Source: Buttiauxella warmboldiae (GTDB lineage: Bacteria; Pseudomonadota; Gammaproteobacteria; Enterobacterales; Enterobacteriaceae). From it: a DNA stretch of 51,674 nucleotides. Under the pieces are notes generated by a model. The model made no database searches, had not been told where the DNA came from, and saw only the letters and a program-made list of their open reading frames with translations. The stretch is from positions 1-51,674 of the forward strand of contig NZ_RPOH01000068.1 of NCBI RefSeq assembly GCF_003818135.1. The letters run 5' to 3'. Both the position numbers and the translations under genes were made by a program. Below, piece after piece: positions 34,721 through 46,386 of the stretch (positions are counted from its first letter, which is position 1; every line of letters starts with the position of its first letter).

Positions 34721-35542
34721 TTAAAGCCCTTTTAAAAGCTTGTCGACGTACTCCGGCACCACTTCGCTGGCTAAACCGTAGAATTTCTCCTCAAACTCGC
34801 TGCCAACCTGGCTTGGTTCAAGGTTCAGCTCAACGGTATGCGCCCCCTGCAGACGCGCTTCATGGACAAACCCGGCGGCCGGATAAACATGCCCTGAGGT
34901 GCCGATAGCGATAAAGTAATCGGCCGTCGCCAGCGCCTGATAAATGTCATCCATGCCGAGCGGCATTTCGCCAAACCACACCACGTGCGGGCGCAGCGGC
35001 GCAGCGAGCTGGCAACAGTGGCAACGATCTTCACGCGTCACATCGCCCTTCCATTCCAGTATTTGCCCGCTCCGGGAACAGCGCACTTTCAGCAGCTCGC
35101 CGTGCATATGGATAATGTTTTTATTACCGGCACGCTCATGCAGGTTATCAATATTCTGCGTGACCAACAGGAAGTGGTCGCCCAGCTCTTCCTCCAGGCG
35201 CGCCAGTGCGAGATGCGCTGCATTGGGCTTAATTTCCGCCTGCTGAAGCTGCAGGCGGCGGGCGTTATAAAACGCCTGTACCAGCTCCGGGTCGCGGGCG
35301 AATCCTTCTGGCGTCGCCACATCTTCAACCCGATGCTCTTCCCACAATCCGTCGGTGGCGCGGAAAGTACGAATGCCTGACTCAGCGGAGATGCCCGCTC
35401 CGGTTAACACCACAACTCTGGGTTTTTCCATCGCTTCGGGTCCTGGTATGTCTCTGAAAAATGCCCGCTGACGCAAACGCTGGCGCAGCAGGCGCTTGGT
35501 TTTGCGAAACCGGCTTAATCGGTGCTGACGACGCGAAAGCAT
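34721..35542 (-). CDS. cobB: NAD-dependent protein deacylase CobB (sirtuin)
   Basis: A 273-residue class III sirtuin that removes acetyl and succinyl groups from lysines. The NAD site is [16 protein letters not shown], the catalytic His147 is in IIHMHGEL, Y92 and R95 (the succinyl-lysine pair) are in AFYNARR, and zinc cysteines lie in VRCSRSG and RCHCCQ. The basic N-terminal extension (1-~39) of the long enterobacterial form is present. It starts 3 bases behind the nagK stop, so the two are co-transcribed. Confidence 0.97.
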   Translation of the reverse strand: MLSRRQHRLSRFRKTKRLLRQRLRQRAFFRDIPGPEAMEKPRVVVLTGAGISAESGIRTFRATDGLWEEHRVEDVATPEGFARDPELVQAFYNARRLQLQQAEIKPNAAHLALARLEEELGDHFLLVTQNIDNLHERAGNKNIIHMHGELLKVRCSRSGQILEWKGDVTREDRCHCCQLAAPLRPHVVWFGEMPLGMDDIYQALATADYFIAIGTSGHVYPAAGFVHEARLQGAHTVELNLEPSQVGSEFEEKFYGLASEVVPEYVDKLLKGL

Positions 35543-35545
35543 AGT

Positions 35546-36457
35546 TTACTCCGTGAGGTGGAGGAATGCCGCGCCACGCATGCCGCCGGCATCCCCGTGA
35601 CGCGCAGGTTCAATGCGCGGGACTTTTGCCACCGGCAGAAGGTATTTTGGTAAACGCTCGGGCAGCTGCTGGTACATCTCGCTAAAGTTAGATAACCCAC
35701 CGCCAATCACCACCAGATGCGCATCGATCGCGGTCAGCAGGCTGCCCAGGCAGCAGGCCAGCAGCTCAACAAAGCGCTCAACGTGCGCCACGGCTTTGTC
35801 ATCGCCTGCACGGAAGCGGGCGACAATTTCTTTGGCATCCAGCGCTTCAGAGTAGAAGTGCTGATAAACCCACGCAAATCCGCGCCCGGAAAGGTAGTTT
35901 TCAATACAGCCGTGTTGACCACAGCCGCAGCGCGTGAGGGGGATATCGCGGCCCAGCACGTTAAGCGCATCCACCGGCAGACGGGTATGGCCAAATTCAC
36001 CGGTAATATAATTGCGCCCGGTGATAGATTTACCGTTCACAATGATACCGCCGCCCACGCCGGTGCCGAGAATCAGCCCCATCACCACCGGATAGTCACG
36101 GAATTCATCGTCCCAGGCTTCGGAGAGCGCAAAGCAGTTGGCGTCGTTATCCATGCGCACTTCACGCCCGAGCATGGCGCTGAGATCGGCCTGCACCGGC
36201 TTGCCGCTGGCGGCAGGAACGTTTGCCGCATATAGCGTGCCATCGTCAGTGACGGGCATACCGGGAATGCCAATCCCCACCGAGCCCTGGATACCAAAAC
36301 GGCTATCGGCTTCCTGAACCAGGGATGCGATAGCCGCTAAAAAATTCTGATAGCTGTCATGCGGGGTGGGAAGACGTTTTTCCCATTGCAGACGGCGCTC
36401 GCTGTCATATACCCCAAGAGCCATCTTGCTGCCGCCAATGTCGAATCCGTAATACAT
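35546..36457 (-). CDS. nagK: N-acetylglucosamine kinase NagK
   Basis: A 303-residue ROK-family kinase, which phosphorylates GlcNAc freed by cell-wall recycling. ATP site [18 protein letters not shown]; zinc-binding motif [17 protein letters not shown]; catalytic Asp in [14 protein letters not shown]. It is followed by cobB and preceded, 72 bases away, by lolE on the same strand, the E. coli order. Confidence 0.97.
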   Translation of the reverse strand: MYYGFDIGGSKMALGVYDSERRLQWEKRLPTPHDSYQNFLAAIASLVQEADSRFGIQGSVGIGIPGMPVTDDGTLYAANVPAASGKPVQADLSAMLGREVRMDNDANCFALSEAWDDEFRDYPVVMGLILGTGVGGGIIVNGKSITGRNYITGEFGHTRLPVDALNVLGRDIPLTRCGCGQHGCIENYLSGRGFAWVYQHFYSEALDAKEIVARFRAGDDKAVAHVERFVELLACCLGSLLTAIDAHLVVIGGGLSNFSEMYQQLPERLPKYLLPVAKVPRIEPARHGDAGGMRGAAFLHLTE

Positions 36458-36529
36458 TGTATCCCCTCATCCCCGTCATACTTAGGGTTGCAGCGCGCTG
36501 AACCTAACCCTAAGCATCCAGAAGATCGA

Positions 36530-37773
36530 TTATTGTCCGCTTAATACTCGCGCCGGATCGATATTACTGGCTCGCCGCGCCGGATACCAACTGGCCAGCA
36601 AACTCAGTAACAACGCTGTGATCAGTACATAAAATACGTCCAGCCAGTGAAGCTCTGATGGCAGAAAATCAATAAAGTAGATATCGCCGGAGAGGAACCG
36701 GTGGCCGATTAACTTCTCAATCACGTTGATAATAGGGGTCAATTGCAGGGAGGCAAACACCCCCACAATCACGCCGCTGACGCTGCCCAGCAGCCCAGCC
36801 AGCAGGCCGTACCAGACGAAAATCGCGCGAATCAGCCCGTCTTTCGCCCCGAGGGTACGCAGCACGGCAATATCGCTGCTCTTGTCTTTCACCGCCATCA
36901 CCAGCGTCGAGACGATGTTAAAGCAGGCCACGCCAATCACCAGCACCATGGCCAGATACATGATGGCGCGGATCATTTGAATATCGCGATACATATAGCC
37001 ATAGGTGCCAATCCAGCTTTTGATATAGACGTAAGCGTTAGTGACTTCGCCCGCGTCGCGCACCAGCTTATTGGCGTTGAACACGTCATTCACCTTGATG
37101 GCGATGCCGGTTACGCTGTCGCCCATATCCAGATAGCTTTGCGCATCCGCTATCGGCACCATGGCCAGACTGTGGTCAAGCTGGCCGCTGAGCGCCAGAA
37201 TACCGATGACATGCAGGCGCACTCGCTTCGGCTGCAAAAGCTTAGTGCCGCCATCGCTGTTCGGGATCATGATAGAGATCCAGTCGCCCTGCTTCACTTT
37301 CAGGGCGTCGGCCACGCCTTTACCGATAATGATTTGCTGCTGGCCCGCTTTGAAATCCTTCCAGGCGTGGTTTTGCACGTATTGCGGCAGCGCGCTCAAG
37401 TGCGTCTCCTGCTCGGGATCGACCCCTTTCACCACGATAGCGCGCAGGTTAGCGCCGCTTTCCACCAGACCGGTAAAGTTGATGTAGGGTGCCGCCGCCA
37501 CGATACCTTTGACCTTCTCTACGCGTTGCAGCACGCTGTTCCAGTCGTGGAATGGCTGATTCACCGGCTCGATTTCGCCGTGCGGCACCACCGCCAGCAC
37601 GCGGTTATTCAGTTCGCGCTCAAAGCCATTCATCGCACTTAGCCCGACGATTAATACCGCCACGCCCAATGCGATGCCTAAGGTTGAGATAATGGAAATC
37701 AGTGACACCATGCCGCTGCGGCGACGCCCGCGGCTAAAACGTAAACCAATCAGCAGTGACAGTGGTGAAGCCA

Positions 37774-37774
<1 letters not shown>
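36530..37774 (-). CDS. lolE: Lipoprotein-releasing ABC transporter permease LolE
   Basis: A 414-residue permease with four helices and a large periplasmic domain after the first. It begins [20 protein letters not shown]; the C-terminal FtsX domain is around [20 protein letters not shown]. LolCDE extracts outer-membrane lipoproteins from the inner membrane and hands them to LolA. The ATG overlaps the lolD stop (TAATG). Essential in E. coli. Confidence 0.97.
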
Positions 37775-38470
<696 letters not shown>

Positions 38471-38478
<8 letters not shown>

Positions 38479-39670
38479 AACGTAAAGCCTCAGCGGGAAG
38501 CGTCGCGGCAGCACGCCACGACGGGTAAAGCGTGGATAACAGCGCGACCGCCATAGCAACAATCGCAATTACAGTAACTTGTAGCGGGTCGATAGCCACC
38601 GGCAGCACCGCCCCATCCAGCAGCGCGCCAATAATCGGCATCAGATTGTTTAGCTGGCTGGCCAGCAGCGCTCCAAGCAAGGCGCCAAGCAGCGCGCCAA
38701 TCACCCCTGCGCTCGCCCCCTGCACCATAAACACCGCCATAATCTGGCGCCGGGTTAGCCCCTGGGTCTGAAGAATGGCGACTTCGCCCTGCTTTTCCAT
38801 CACCAGCAGGCCGAGCGAGGTGATGATGTTAAATGCAGCCACCGCCACAATCAGGCTCAGCAGCAGCCCCATCATATTTTTTTCCATGCGTACCGCCTGG
38901 AAAAGCTCGCCTTTGCGTTCGCGCCAGTCTTTCCACTCGGTGCCCTGCGGCAGCGTTTGCTGGCTTAATACATCAACCTTTAGCGGCTCGGCCAGCCACA
39001 AACGCCAGCCGGTGATATTACCCGCCGGGTAGCGCATCAGGCGTGAGGCATCCTGCTGGTTCACCAGCATCTGGTAGCCATCGACTTCGCTGTTTGCCGC
39101 AAAAGTACCAATCACGTTAAACAGACGCTGGCTTGGCAAGCGCCCCATCGGCGTGAACTGGCTGGCTGACGGCACCATAATACGGATGCTATCGCCACGT
39201 TTAATGCCCAACTGTCCGGCAAGCTGCTCGCCGAGAATCACGTTATATTTTCCGGCCACCAGCTCGCTCTGCTTCACGTTGACCAGAAACGGTGACAGCG
39301 GATCTTTTTCCTGCGGCTGCACGCCGAGCATGACGCCGACAGCCACGCTGCGCGCGCTTTGCAGCACCACATCTCCAGTTGTGACTGGGGCAATACGCGT
39401 CACGCCCTGGAGTTTGAGCTCTTTCGCTGGCAGCGTTTCAGGATTAATCGAGCCGCCGGACGAGGTGATAATTGCTTGTGGCATCAGCCCAAGAATGTTG
39501 TTTTGCAGCTCGCGCTCAAAGCCGTTCATCACGGAAAGCACCGTCACCAGCGCCATTACGCCAAGCGTAATCCCGATAGTCGACAGCCAGGAGACGAAGC
39601 GACCGAAGCGGTCTGCTGCTCGCCCACGCATATAGCGCAGACCTATAAATAACGCGACAGGTTGATACAT
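38471..39670 (-). CDS. lolC: Lipoprotein-releasing ABC transporter permease LolC
   Basis: A 399-residue permease, the same length as E. coli LolC, with four helices and the periplasmic domain that recruits LolA. The N-terminus [20 protein letters not shown] and the FtsX block [20 protein letters not shown] are diagnostic. The frame continues to 39736, but ATG at 39670 is the family start. First gene of lolCDE. Confidence 0.97.
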
Positions 39671-39712
39671 GTATTCCGTCTTGTTGCAGTTGCGGAGGCA
39701 AAGTTGGCGAGA

Positions 39713-39741
39713 AGTATATAAGCGATACCGTATCAAGTAAA
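39713..39741 (-). promoter_or_regulatory. Predicted lolCDE promoter
   Basis: Minus-strand -35 TTTACT (39736-39741), 17 bases, -10 TATACT (39713-39718), 43 bases before the lolC start. The spacer holds the palindrome GATACGGTATC. Nothing else was recognised in 39671-39971. Confidence 0.55.
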
Positions 39742-39971
39742 TGAAACATAACGTTTTTTTGATATTTCACCGCGGGTGAAATGCTAATGAAATCAAACTC
39801 ATAACATCTTGTTTTCGCAGTCAAAGCTGCGCCAGCCTGCCGATTATTTCACCCTGCGGAATTTCCGATTTGCGCCGGATTGTTACAAAAACAGACAAAT
39901 CAGCTAAAAAAACGGCGCGCTTTCTTCCACCCTGAAGCTAAATTCAGGCCAACGGAAGATAAAGCCCGCGT

Positions 39972-41045
39972 ATGAAAAACAAACAATTGTGGATCAACCA
40001 TATTAAGGGGTTGTGCATTTGCCTTGTGGTTATCTATCACTCGGTCATCACCTTTTACCCGCATCTGCTGCCGTTTCAGAGCGGGCTACCGGAGTACGTC
40101 GCCAAAAGCTGGATCTACCTGAACCTCTACCTGGCACCGTTTCGTATGCCGGTGTTTTTCTTTATCTCCGGCTTTTTAATCACCCGCTATATTGAGTCGG
40201 TGAAATGGCGCGACTGCGTGGATAAACGGCTGTGGAACATCTTCTACGTGCTGCTGCTGTGGGGAGTTTTGCAATGGCTGGGAATTGCGTTAATTAACCA
40301 GTGGCTGGCCCCGGAACTGGTACGTAACCCCGCGTCGAACGCCGCCTATTCGGAAACGCTGCTGCAATTTGCCAGCAGCATGGCAAAAGCCAGTACCAGC
40401 CTGTGGTATCTCTATGCGCTGGTGCTCTATTTCCTGGTATTTAAGAGCCTGCGCCGGTACAAAGTTCCGGTTATCGCGCTATTGCTGGCGGTGAACGTGG
40501 TGATTAGCTTGATGCCGCTGCCGTGGTGGGGCATGAACAGCGTGGTGCGCAATATGTGTTATTACGGGCTGGGAGCGTGGTTCGGCACGCAATTAATGAC
40601 TGCAATGAAAGAATTTAACCTGCGCCAGCATCCTCTGATTTGCATGGCCGCCGCCCTGCTCTCTGTAGCCTTGTATCTGGTAAAGGTTCCGCTAGTGATT
40701 TCTGTGGTATCGATATTTGTCATCATGAAGCTGTTTTATCTGCTTGATGGCTGGCACGAAAGCCGTAACGATGCGTTCCTTAATATTGTCGGCACCAACA
40801 CGATTGCTATCTACACCACTCACCGCATCGTTATCGAAGCACTCAGTTTGTTCACCCTTGGGCAGATTAGCGCCGGACGGATTTCCGATAACCTCTTGCT
40901 CGCTATTCTGATGGTTTACCCGTTTGCCAGCCTCGCGATTTGCACGTTATTAGGATTAGGTTTCAGGAAATTCTCGCGTGCTGCGTTTGGTGACGTGTTC
41001 TTTTCGCCGCCAGCTAAATTAGTGCCCGCAACGCAGGCGCGTTAA
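39972..41045 (+). CDS. ycfT: YcfT, acyltransferase-3 family membrane protein
   Basis: A 357-residue protein, equal in length to E. coli YcfT, with about ten helices. It starts LWINHIKGLCICLVVIYHSV; this near-N-terminal His is the catalytic signature position of acyltransferase-3 proteins. RMPVFFFISGFLITRYIES follows, and NTIAIYTTHRIVIEAL is near the end. The substrate is unknown. It is divergent from lolC and followed by mfd, as in E. coli. Confidence 0.93.
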   Translation: MKNKQLWINHIKGLCICLVVIYHSVITFYPHLLPFQSGLPEYVAKSWIYLNLYLAPFRMPVFFFISGFLITRYIESVKWRDCVDKRLWNIFYVLLLWGVLQWLGIALINQWLAPELVRNPASNAAYSETLLQFASSMAKASTSLWYLYALVLYFLVFKSLRRYKVPVIALLLAVNVVISLMPLPWWGMNSVVRNMCYYGLGAWFGTQLMTAMKEFNLRQHPLICMAAALLSVALYLVKVPLVISVVSIFVIMKLFYLLDGWHESRNDAFLNIVGTNTIAIYTTHRIVIEALSLFTLGQISAGRISDNLLLAILMVYPFASLAICTLLGLGFRKFSRAAFGDVFFSPPAKLVPATQAR

Positions 41046-41185
41046 GCCACGCTCTGTTGACGATGGATCCCAGGTTGCGGTGCGATTGTGTTGCTAATAC
41101 CAAACGATCGCGGATAATAATAAGCAACTTATTGACGCATCCGGTGCTCCTGTAAGATGCAACCTGTGAGATTCTGACAGCCGCT

Positions 41186-44100
41186 ATGCCTGAAAATTAT
41201 CGCTATTCCTTACCTGTTAAAGCTTCCGATCAGCGCCAGCTTGGTGAACTCACCGGTTCTGCCTGTGCGACCGAAGTTGCCGAAATCACAGAACGCCACG
41301 ACGGCCCGGTGGTGCTAATTGCTCCGGATATGCAAAACGCCCTGCGTCTGCATGATGAGGTCAGCCAGTTTACGCAAAGCCTGGTGGTGAATCTTGCCGA
41401 CTGGGAAACGCTGCCGTATGACAGTTTCTCGCCGCATCAGGAGATTATCTCATCGCGTTTATCCACGCTGTATCAGCTGCCAACCATGCGACGCGGCGTG
41501 CTGATACTGCCGGTGAACACCCTGATGCAGCGCGTCTGCCCGCACAGCTATCTGCACGGCCACGCGCTGGTGATGCAAAAAGGCCAGCGCCTGTCGCGCG
41601 ATAACCTGCGCAGCCAGCTAGAACAGGCGGGCTATCGCAGCGTGGATCAGGTGATGGAGCACGGTGAATTTGCGACGCGTGGCGCGTTATTGGATTTATA
41701 TCCAATGGGCAGCGAGCAGCCCTATCGCATCGACTTTTTCGATGATGAGATCGACAGCCTGCGCGTGTTTGATGTGGATACGCAGCGCACGCTCGAAGAA
41801 GTCGACGTCATTAACCTGCTTCCTGCGCACGAATTCCCTACGGATAAAACCGCCATCGAGCTGTTCCGCAGCCAGTGGCGCGACAAGTTTGATGTGAAGC
41901 GCGAGCCTGAGCACATCTACCAGCAGGTGAGTAAAGGGATGCTTCCGGCGGGGATTGAATACTGGCAGCCGCTGTTCTTTAGCGAGCCGTTGCCGCCGCT
42001 GTTTAGCTATTTCCCCGCCAATACTCTACTGATCAATACCGGCGATATCGAAGCCAGCGCCGGGCGCTTCTGGCAGGATACGGTTGCCCGTTTCGAAAAC
42101 CGCGGCGTGGATCCGATGCGCCCGTTACTGCCGCCAGAAAACCTGTGGCTGCGCGTGGACGAACTGTTCAGCGAGCTAAAAAACTGGCCGCGCATCCAGC
42201 TCAAAACGGAATCGTTAGCGGATAAAGCCGCGTTTACCAACCTGGGCTACCGCGCCCTGCCCGACCTGTCAGTACAGGCCCAGCAGAAATCGCCGCTCGA
42301 TAATTTACGTAAGTTCCTTGAATCCTTTGATGGCCCGGTGGTGTTTTCGGTTGAAAGCGAAGGCCGCCGTGAAGCGCTGGGCGAGCTGTTATCACGCATT
42401 AAAGTGGCGCCAAAACGCATTTACCGGCTTGCGGAAGCGGCGGATAAAGGCCGCTATCTGATGCTGGGCTCCAGCGAGCATGGTTTTATCGACACGCTGC
42501 GTAATCGCGCACTCATTTGCGAAAGCGACCTGCTGGGTGAACGAGTAAGCCGTCGCCGCCAGGATAGCCGCCGTACCATCAACCCGGATACGTTAATTCG
42601 TAACCTTGCCGAGCTGCATACCGGGCAGCCGGTAGTGCACCTGGAGCATGGCGTTGGGCGCTACGCGGGTTTAACCACGCTGGAAGCGGGCGGCATTACC
42701 GCCGAATACCTGATGCTGACCTACGCCGGTGACGCCAAACTTTACGTGCCGGTTTCTTCGCTACATTTAATTAGCCGTTATGCGGGCGGTGCCGAAGAGA
42801 ACGCGCCGCTGCATAAACTCGGTAGTGATGCCTGGTCACGCGCGCGCCAGAAAGCGGCAGAGAAAGTGCGTGATGTTGCCGCCGAACTGCTGGATATTTA
42901 CGCCCAACGCGCCGCCAAACAGGGCTTCGCGTTTAAGCATGACCGCGAACAGTACCAAATGTTCTGCGATGCTTTCCCGTTTGAAACCACGCCAGATCAG
43001 GCGCAGGCCATCAACGCCGTATTAAGCGATATGTGCCAGCCGCTGGCGATGGATCGCCTGGTGTGTGGCGACGTCGGCTTTGGTAAAACTGAAGTTGCGA
43101 TGCGTGCCGCATTCCTCGCCGTGGAAAACAACAAACAAGTTGCCGTACTGGTGCCAACCACCCTGCTCGCTCAGCAACACCTCGATAACTTCCGCGACCG
43201 TTTCGCCAATTGGCCGGTGCGTATCGAAATGCTGTCGCGTTTTCGTACCGCTAAAGAACAGGCGCAGATCCTTGAAGAAGCGCGTGAAGGGAAAGTCGAT
43301 ATCCTGATTGGCACCCATAAGCTTCTGCAGAACGACGTGAAGATGAAAGATCTCGGTCTGTTAATCGTCGATGAAGAGCACCGTTTCGGGGTGCGCCATA
43401 AAGAGCGTATCAAAGCGATGCGCGCCGATGTGGATATCCTGACGCTGACCGCCACCCCGATTCCGCGCACCCTGAATATGGCGATGAGCGGCATGCGTGA
43501 CCTGTCGATTATCGCCACGCCGCCGGCACGTCGCCTGGCGGTGAAAACCTTCGTGCGCGAGTACGACAGCCTGGTTGTTCGCGAAGCGATTCTGCGTGAA
43601 GTGCTGCGCGGCGGCCAGGTTTACTACCTCTATAACGATGTGGAAAATATCCAGAAAGCGGCGGACAAGCTTGCCGAACTGGTGCCGGAAGCGCGTATCA
43701 CCATCGGCCACGGGCAAATGCGCGAGCGCGAGCTGGAACGGGTGATGAACGACTTCCACCACCAGCGTTTTAACGTGCTGGTGTGTACCACAATTATCGA
43801 AACCGGTATCGATATTCCGACTGCCAATACCATTATCATTGAGCGTGCGGATCATTTCGGCCTCGCGCAGCTGCACCAGCTGCGCGGCCGCGTCGGGCGT
43901 TCACACCATCAGGCTTACGCCTGGCTGCTGACGCCGCATCCAAAAGCGATGACGACGGATGCGCAAAAGCGTCTGGAAGCGATCGCCTCGCTTGAAGATT
44001 TAGGCGCAGGCTTTGCGCTGGCCACGCATGACCTGGAGATTCGGGGTGCCGGTGAACTGCTCGGCGAAGGCCAGAGCGGCTCGATGGAAACCATTGGATT

Positions 44101-44632
44101 CTCGCTGTATATGGAGATGTTGGAAAATGCCGTCGACGCGCTAAAAGAGGGGCGTGAGCCGTCACTTGAAGATTTAACCAGCAGCCAGACGGAGGTGGAA
44201 TTGCGTATGCCTGCCCTGCTGCCGGATGATTTCATCCCGGACGTCAATACGCGTCTGTCATTCTATAAGCGCATTGCCAGCGCCAGAACCGCGCATGAGC
44301 TGGATGAGCTGAAAGTGGAATTGATCGACCGCTTTGGCCTGCTGCCGGATGCCGCGCGTAACCTACTGGATATCGCCGCTTTGCGCCAGCAGGCGCAGAA
44401 GCTCGGGGTGCGTAAAATTGAAGGTAACGACAAAGGCGGCGTGATTGAGTTTGCCGAGAAAAACCATGTCAACCCGGTCTGGCTGATTGGCCTACTGCAA
44501 AAGCAGCCGCAGCACTACCGCCTGGATGGGCCTACGCGCCTCAAATTCATTGAGGATCTCGCGGACCGCAAAGCCCGTATGGAATGGGTGCGTAACTTTA
44601 TGCATCAGCTGGCGCAGAACGCGGCGGCCTAG
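41186..44632 (+). CDS. mfd: Transcription-repair coupling factor Mfd
   Basis: A 1148-residue protein, exactly the E. coli length. The UvrB-like N-terminal module binds UvrA, the RNA-polymerase-interacting domain is around VVHLEHGVGRYAGLTTLEAG (about 480-500), and the translocase has Walker A GDVGFGKTEVAMR, the DEEH box LIVDEEHRFG, TATPIPRTLNMA and QLRGRVGRSHHQAYAW. A C-terminal autoinhibitory domain completes it. It removes stalled RNA polymerase at lesions and recruits repair. TTGACG..TAAGAT at 41132-41158 may be part of its promoter (15-base spacing, weak). Confidence 0.98.
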   Translation: MPENYRYSLPVKASDQRQLGELTGSACATEVAEITERHDGPVVLIAPDMQNALRLHDEVSQFTQSLVVNLADWETLPYDSFSPHQEIISSRLSTLYQLPTMRRGVLILPVNTLMQRVCPHSYLHGHALVMQKGQRLSRDNLRSQLEQAGYRSVDQVMEHGEFATRGALLDLYPMGSEQPYRIDFFDDEIDSLRVFDVDTQRTLEEVDVINLLPAHEFPTDKTAIELFRSQWRDKFDVKREPEHIYQQVSKGMLPAGIEYWQPLFFSEPLPPLFSYFPANTLLINTGDIEASAGRFWQDTVARFENRGVDPMRPLLPPENLWLRVDELFSELKNWPRIQLKTESLADKAAFTNLGYRALPDLSVQAQQKSPLDNLRKFLESFDGPVVFSVESEGRREALGELLSRIKVAPKRIYRLAEAADKGRYLMLGSSEHGFIDTLRNRALICESDLLGERVSRRRQDSRRTINPDTLIRNLAELHTGQPVVHLEHGVGRYAGLTTLEAGGITAEYLMLTYAGDAKLYVPVSSLHLISRYAGGAEENAPLHKLGSDAWSRARQKAAEKVRDVAAELLDIYAQRAAKQGFAFKHDREQYQMFCDAFPFETTPDQAQAINAVLSDMCQPLAMDRLVCGDVGFGKTEVAMRAAFLAVENNKQVAVLVPTTLLAQQHLDNFRDRFANWPVRIEMLSRFRTAKEQAQILEEAREGKVDILIGTHKLLQNDVKMKDLGLLIVDEEHRFGVRHKERIKAMRADVDILTLTATPIPRTLNMAMSGMRDLSIIATPPARRLAVKTFVREYDSLVVREAILREVLRGGQVYYLYNDVENIQKAADKLAELVPEARITIGHGQMRERELERVMNDFHHQRFNVLVCTTIIETGIDIPTANTIIIERADHFGLAQLHQLRGRVGRSHHQAYAWLLTPHPKAMTTDAQKRLEAIASLEDLGAGFALATHDLEIRGAGELLGEGQSGSMETIGFSLYMEMLENAVDALKEGREPSLEDLTSSQTEVELRMPALLPDDFIPDVNTRLSFYKRIASARTAHELDELKVELIDRFGLLPDAARNLLDIAALRQQAQKLGVRKIEGNDKGGVIEFAEKNHVNPVWLIGLLQKQPQHYRLDGPTRLKFIEDLADRKARMEWVRNFMHQLAQNAAA

Positions 44633-44778
44633 CTTTTCTCTTGTGGCGGGGAGGGGATGCGCTTACCCGCTCTCTTCCCCCTTCCGCTTACATTTACACA
44701 TCCTTTCAATCCACCAGGATTTCCCGACATCCCCCGCTGCGATAATCACCGCTTAACTTTTCTATAACATTAACCTTA

Positions 44779-45783
44779 ATGTTTACGGGGTTTACCGTGA
44801 TAACTTCTTTGAGTGTTTTATCATCTCGCAGAGCTCGCGCAGTGCGCTGGCTGGCGTCGATTATGCTGGTTTGCGCCACACTCGCCACTTTTAACGCACA
44901 CGCCAACTCTTATCCTTTGCCGCCCGAAGGCAGCCGTTTGATCGGCCAGAACTTTTTCCATGTGGTGGCTGATGACGGCGGTTCGCTTGAGGCGCTCGCC
45001 AAACAATACAATGTCGGCTTCCTCGCATTGCTACAGGCCAACCCGGGAGTGGACCCTTACGTGCCGCGTGCAGGCAGCGTGCTCACTATTCCAGGGCAGA
45101 TGTTACTGCCAGATGGCCCGCGCCAGGGGCTGGTCGTCAATCTTGCTGAGCTGCGCCTGTACTACTATCCCGCAGGAAAAAATAGCGTAACCGTGTATCC
45201 GATTGGCATCGGCCAGCTTGGCGGCGATATGGTAACCCCGACCATGGTAACCACCGTTGCCGATAAACGCGCCAACCCAACCTGGACGCCAACCGCGAAT
45301 ATTCGCGCCCGCTATCTGGCGAATGGCATCAAACTTCCGCCCGTGATCCCAGCCGGGCCGGATAACCCGATGGGCCACCATGCGATTCGCCTTGCCGCTT
45401 TTGGCGGAGTTTACCTGCTGCACGGCACTAACGCCGACTTTGGCATTGGCATGCGCGTCAGCTCCGGCTGTATTCGCCTGCGCGATGACGATATCAAAGC
45501 GCTGTACAAAGATATGCCGGTCGGGACGCCGGTGCGCATTATCAATACGGCGATTAAAACCTCCATCGAGCCTGACGGCACGCGTTTAGTTGAAGTGCAT
45601 CAGCCGCTCTCAAAGGATATTAATGACGATCCGAAAGTGCTGCCGATTGTGCTGAGCGAGCAGATGAAGCAGTTCCAGTCGGCTGCTGAAACGGATGCCA
45701 GCGTGATGGAACAGGCGATGCAGCACCGCTCCGGCATGCCGGTTGAAGTCAATGCTCATGCCAGCGTGAGCAACCAAATTTAA
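44779..45783 (+). CDS. ldtC: L,D-transpeptidase anchoring Lpp to peptidoglycan (LdtC/YcfS)
   Basis: A 334-residue periplasmic protein. After an N-terminal signal segment (ending NAHA) comes a LysM-like domain (SLEALAKQYNVGFLALLQAN), then the YkuD catalytic domain with the motif HGTNADFGIGMRVSSGCIRL and nucleophile Cys in SSGCIRLRDDD. It joins Braun lipoprotein to meso-DAP. The N-terminus is longer than in E. coli YcfS (320 residues). GTG at 44797, with GGGG before it, is a plausible alternative start. Confidence 0.95.
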   Translation: MFTGFTVITSLSVLSSRRARAVRWLASIMLVCATLATFNAHANSYPLPPEGSRLIGQNFFHVVADDGGSLEALAKQYNVGFLALLQANPGVDPYVPRAGSVLTIPGQMLLPDGPRQGLVVNLAELRLYYYPAGKNSVTVYPIGIGQLGGDMVTPTMVTTVADKRANPTWTPTANIRARYLANGIKLPPVIPAGPDNPMGHHAIRLAAFGGVYLLHGTNADFGIGMRVSSGCIRLRDDDIKALYKDMPVGTPVRIINTAIKTSIEPDGTRLVEVHQPLSKDINDDPKVLPIVLSEQMKQFQSAAETDASVMEQAMQHRSGMPVEVNAHASVSNQI

Positions 45784-45797
45784 TTTCTTTCAATAGC

Positions 45798-45836
45798 AAA
45801 AGGCTCCTCTGTTTTTAACAGGGGAGCCTTTTTTTA
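45798..45836 (+). terminator. ldtC terminator
   Basis: AAAGGCTCC-T-CTGTT pairs with AACAG-G-GGAGCCTTT, followed by seven T residues, 15 bases behind the ldtC stop. Confidence 0.93.
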
Positions 45837-45879
45837 TGAAACTGGTTTGATCAGGCGGCGCTCAGAGGGCGTAGAGTGC

Positions 45880-46137
45880 TTATTTATAAATGACCGCCGT
45901 TCCGTGCAAAGTATTCGGACCGGTGACTGAAGTGATGCGGAATGAACTGGCACCCATTTCTTCAGCTTTCTCAGCCAGCTGTGCTTCCAGAGAAGCCAGG
46001 TTCGTCCCGGCGGTGGCGGTTATGGTACCCACTTTTTGCTGGCCTGCCGGAGTTGACTGAACTTCAACGGCGGCGAAACTGGCAAAAGAGAGTGAGCTAA
46101 GAAGGGCAGCAGCGATCAGCGTTGTAACGTTTTTCAT
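45880..46137 (-). CDS. bhsA: BhsA, outer-membrane stress and biofilm protein (DUF1471)
   Basis: An 85-residue YhcN/BhsA-family protein. Signal peptide MKNVTTLIAAALLSSLSFAS with cleavage after FAA or nearby, then the DUF1471 domain ending SSFRITSVTGPNTLHGTAVI. It is almost identical to E. coli BhsA (YcfR), which is induced by copper, peroxide, acid and chlorine and lowers outer-membrane copper permeability. Divergent from its repressor gene comR across 249 bases rich in repeated operator-like motifs. Confidence 0.97.
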   Translation of the reverse strand: MKNVTTLIAAALLSSLSFASFAAVEVQSTPAGQQKVGTITATAGTNLASLEAQLAEKAEEMGASSFRITSVTGPNTLHGTAVIYK

Positions 46138-46233
46138 GTTGTTTACCTTGTGCAGATGATTTTTTAAGGGCGTTAAATCTATTTACTTAACGTTCGATAA
46201 GTAAATCATAAACGTGATCTGCATCACGGTCAA

Positions 46234-46356
46234 ATTATTTTTATAATGACCGTTAATAATTTAAATAAAGCACTATTTTTCATATAGATAGAATTAATTT
46301 ATTTTTAATCCATCGGCCGCTAGCTACGGCATGGTATTATTTTTATAATGATCGTT
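46234..46356. promoter_or_regulatory. Repeated operator-like motifs between bhsA and comR
   Basis: A 21-base sequence occurs at 46234-46254 and again at 46336-46356 with one mismatch; its core is TAATGAYCGTT. An inverted relative, AACGTTCGATAA, lies at 46189-46200. TetR-family sites of this kind would be bound by ComR. The copies sit near both start codons, so each promoter could be controlled. Confidence 0.6.
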
Positions 46357-46386
46357 CACTAAACAGACAAAGGTTAAACGGTTCCC

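Noticed and set aside
36743..37642. 299-residue plus-strand ORF antisense to lolE
   Set aside because: It is His/Gln-rich, typical of the complement of a membrane-protein gene; lolE is certain.
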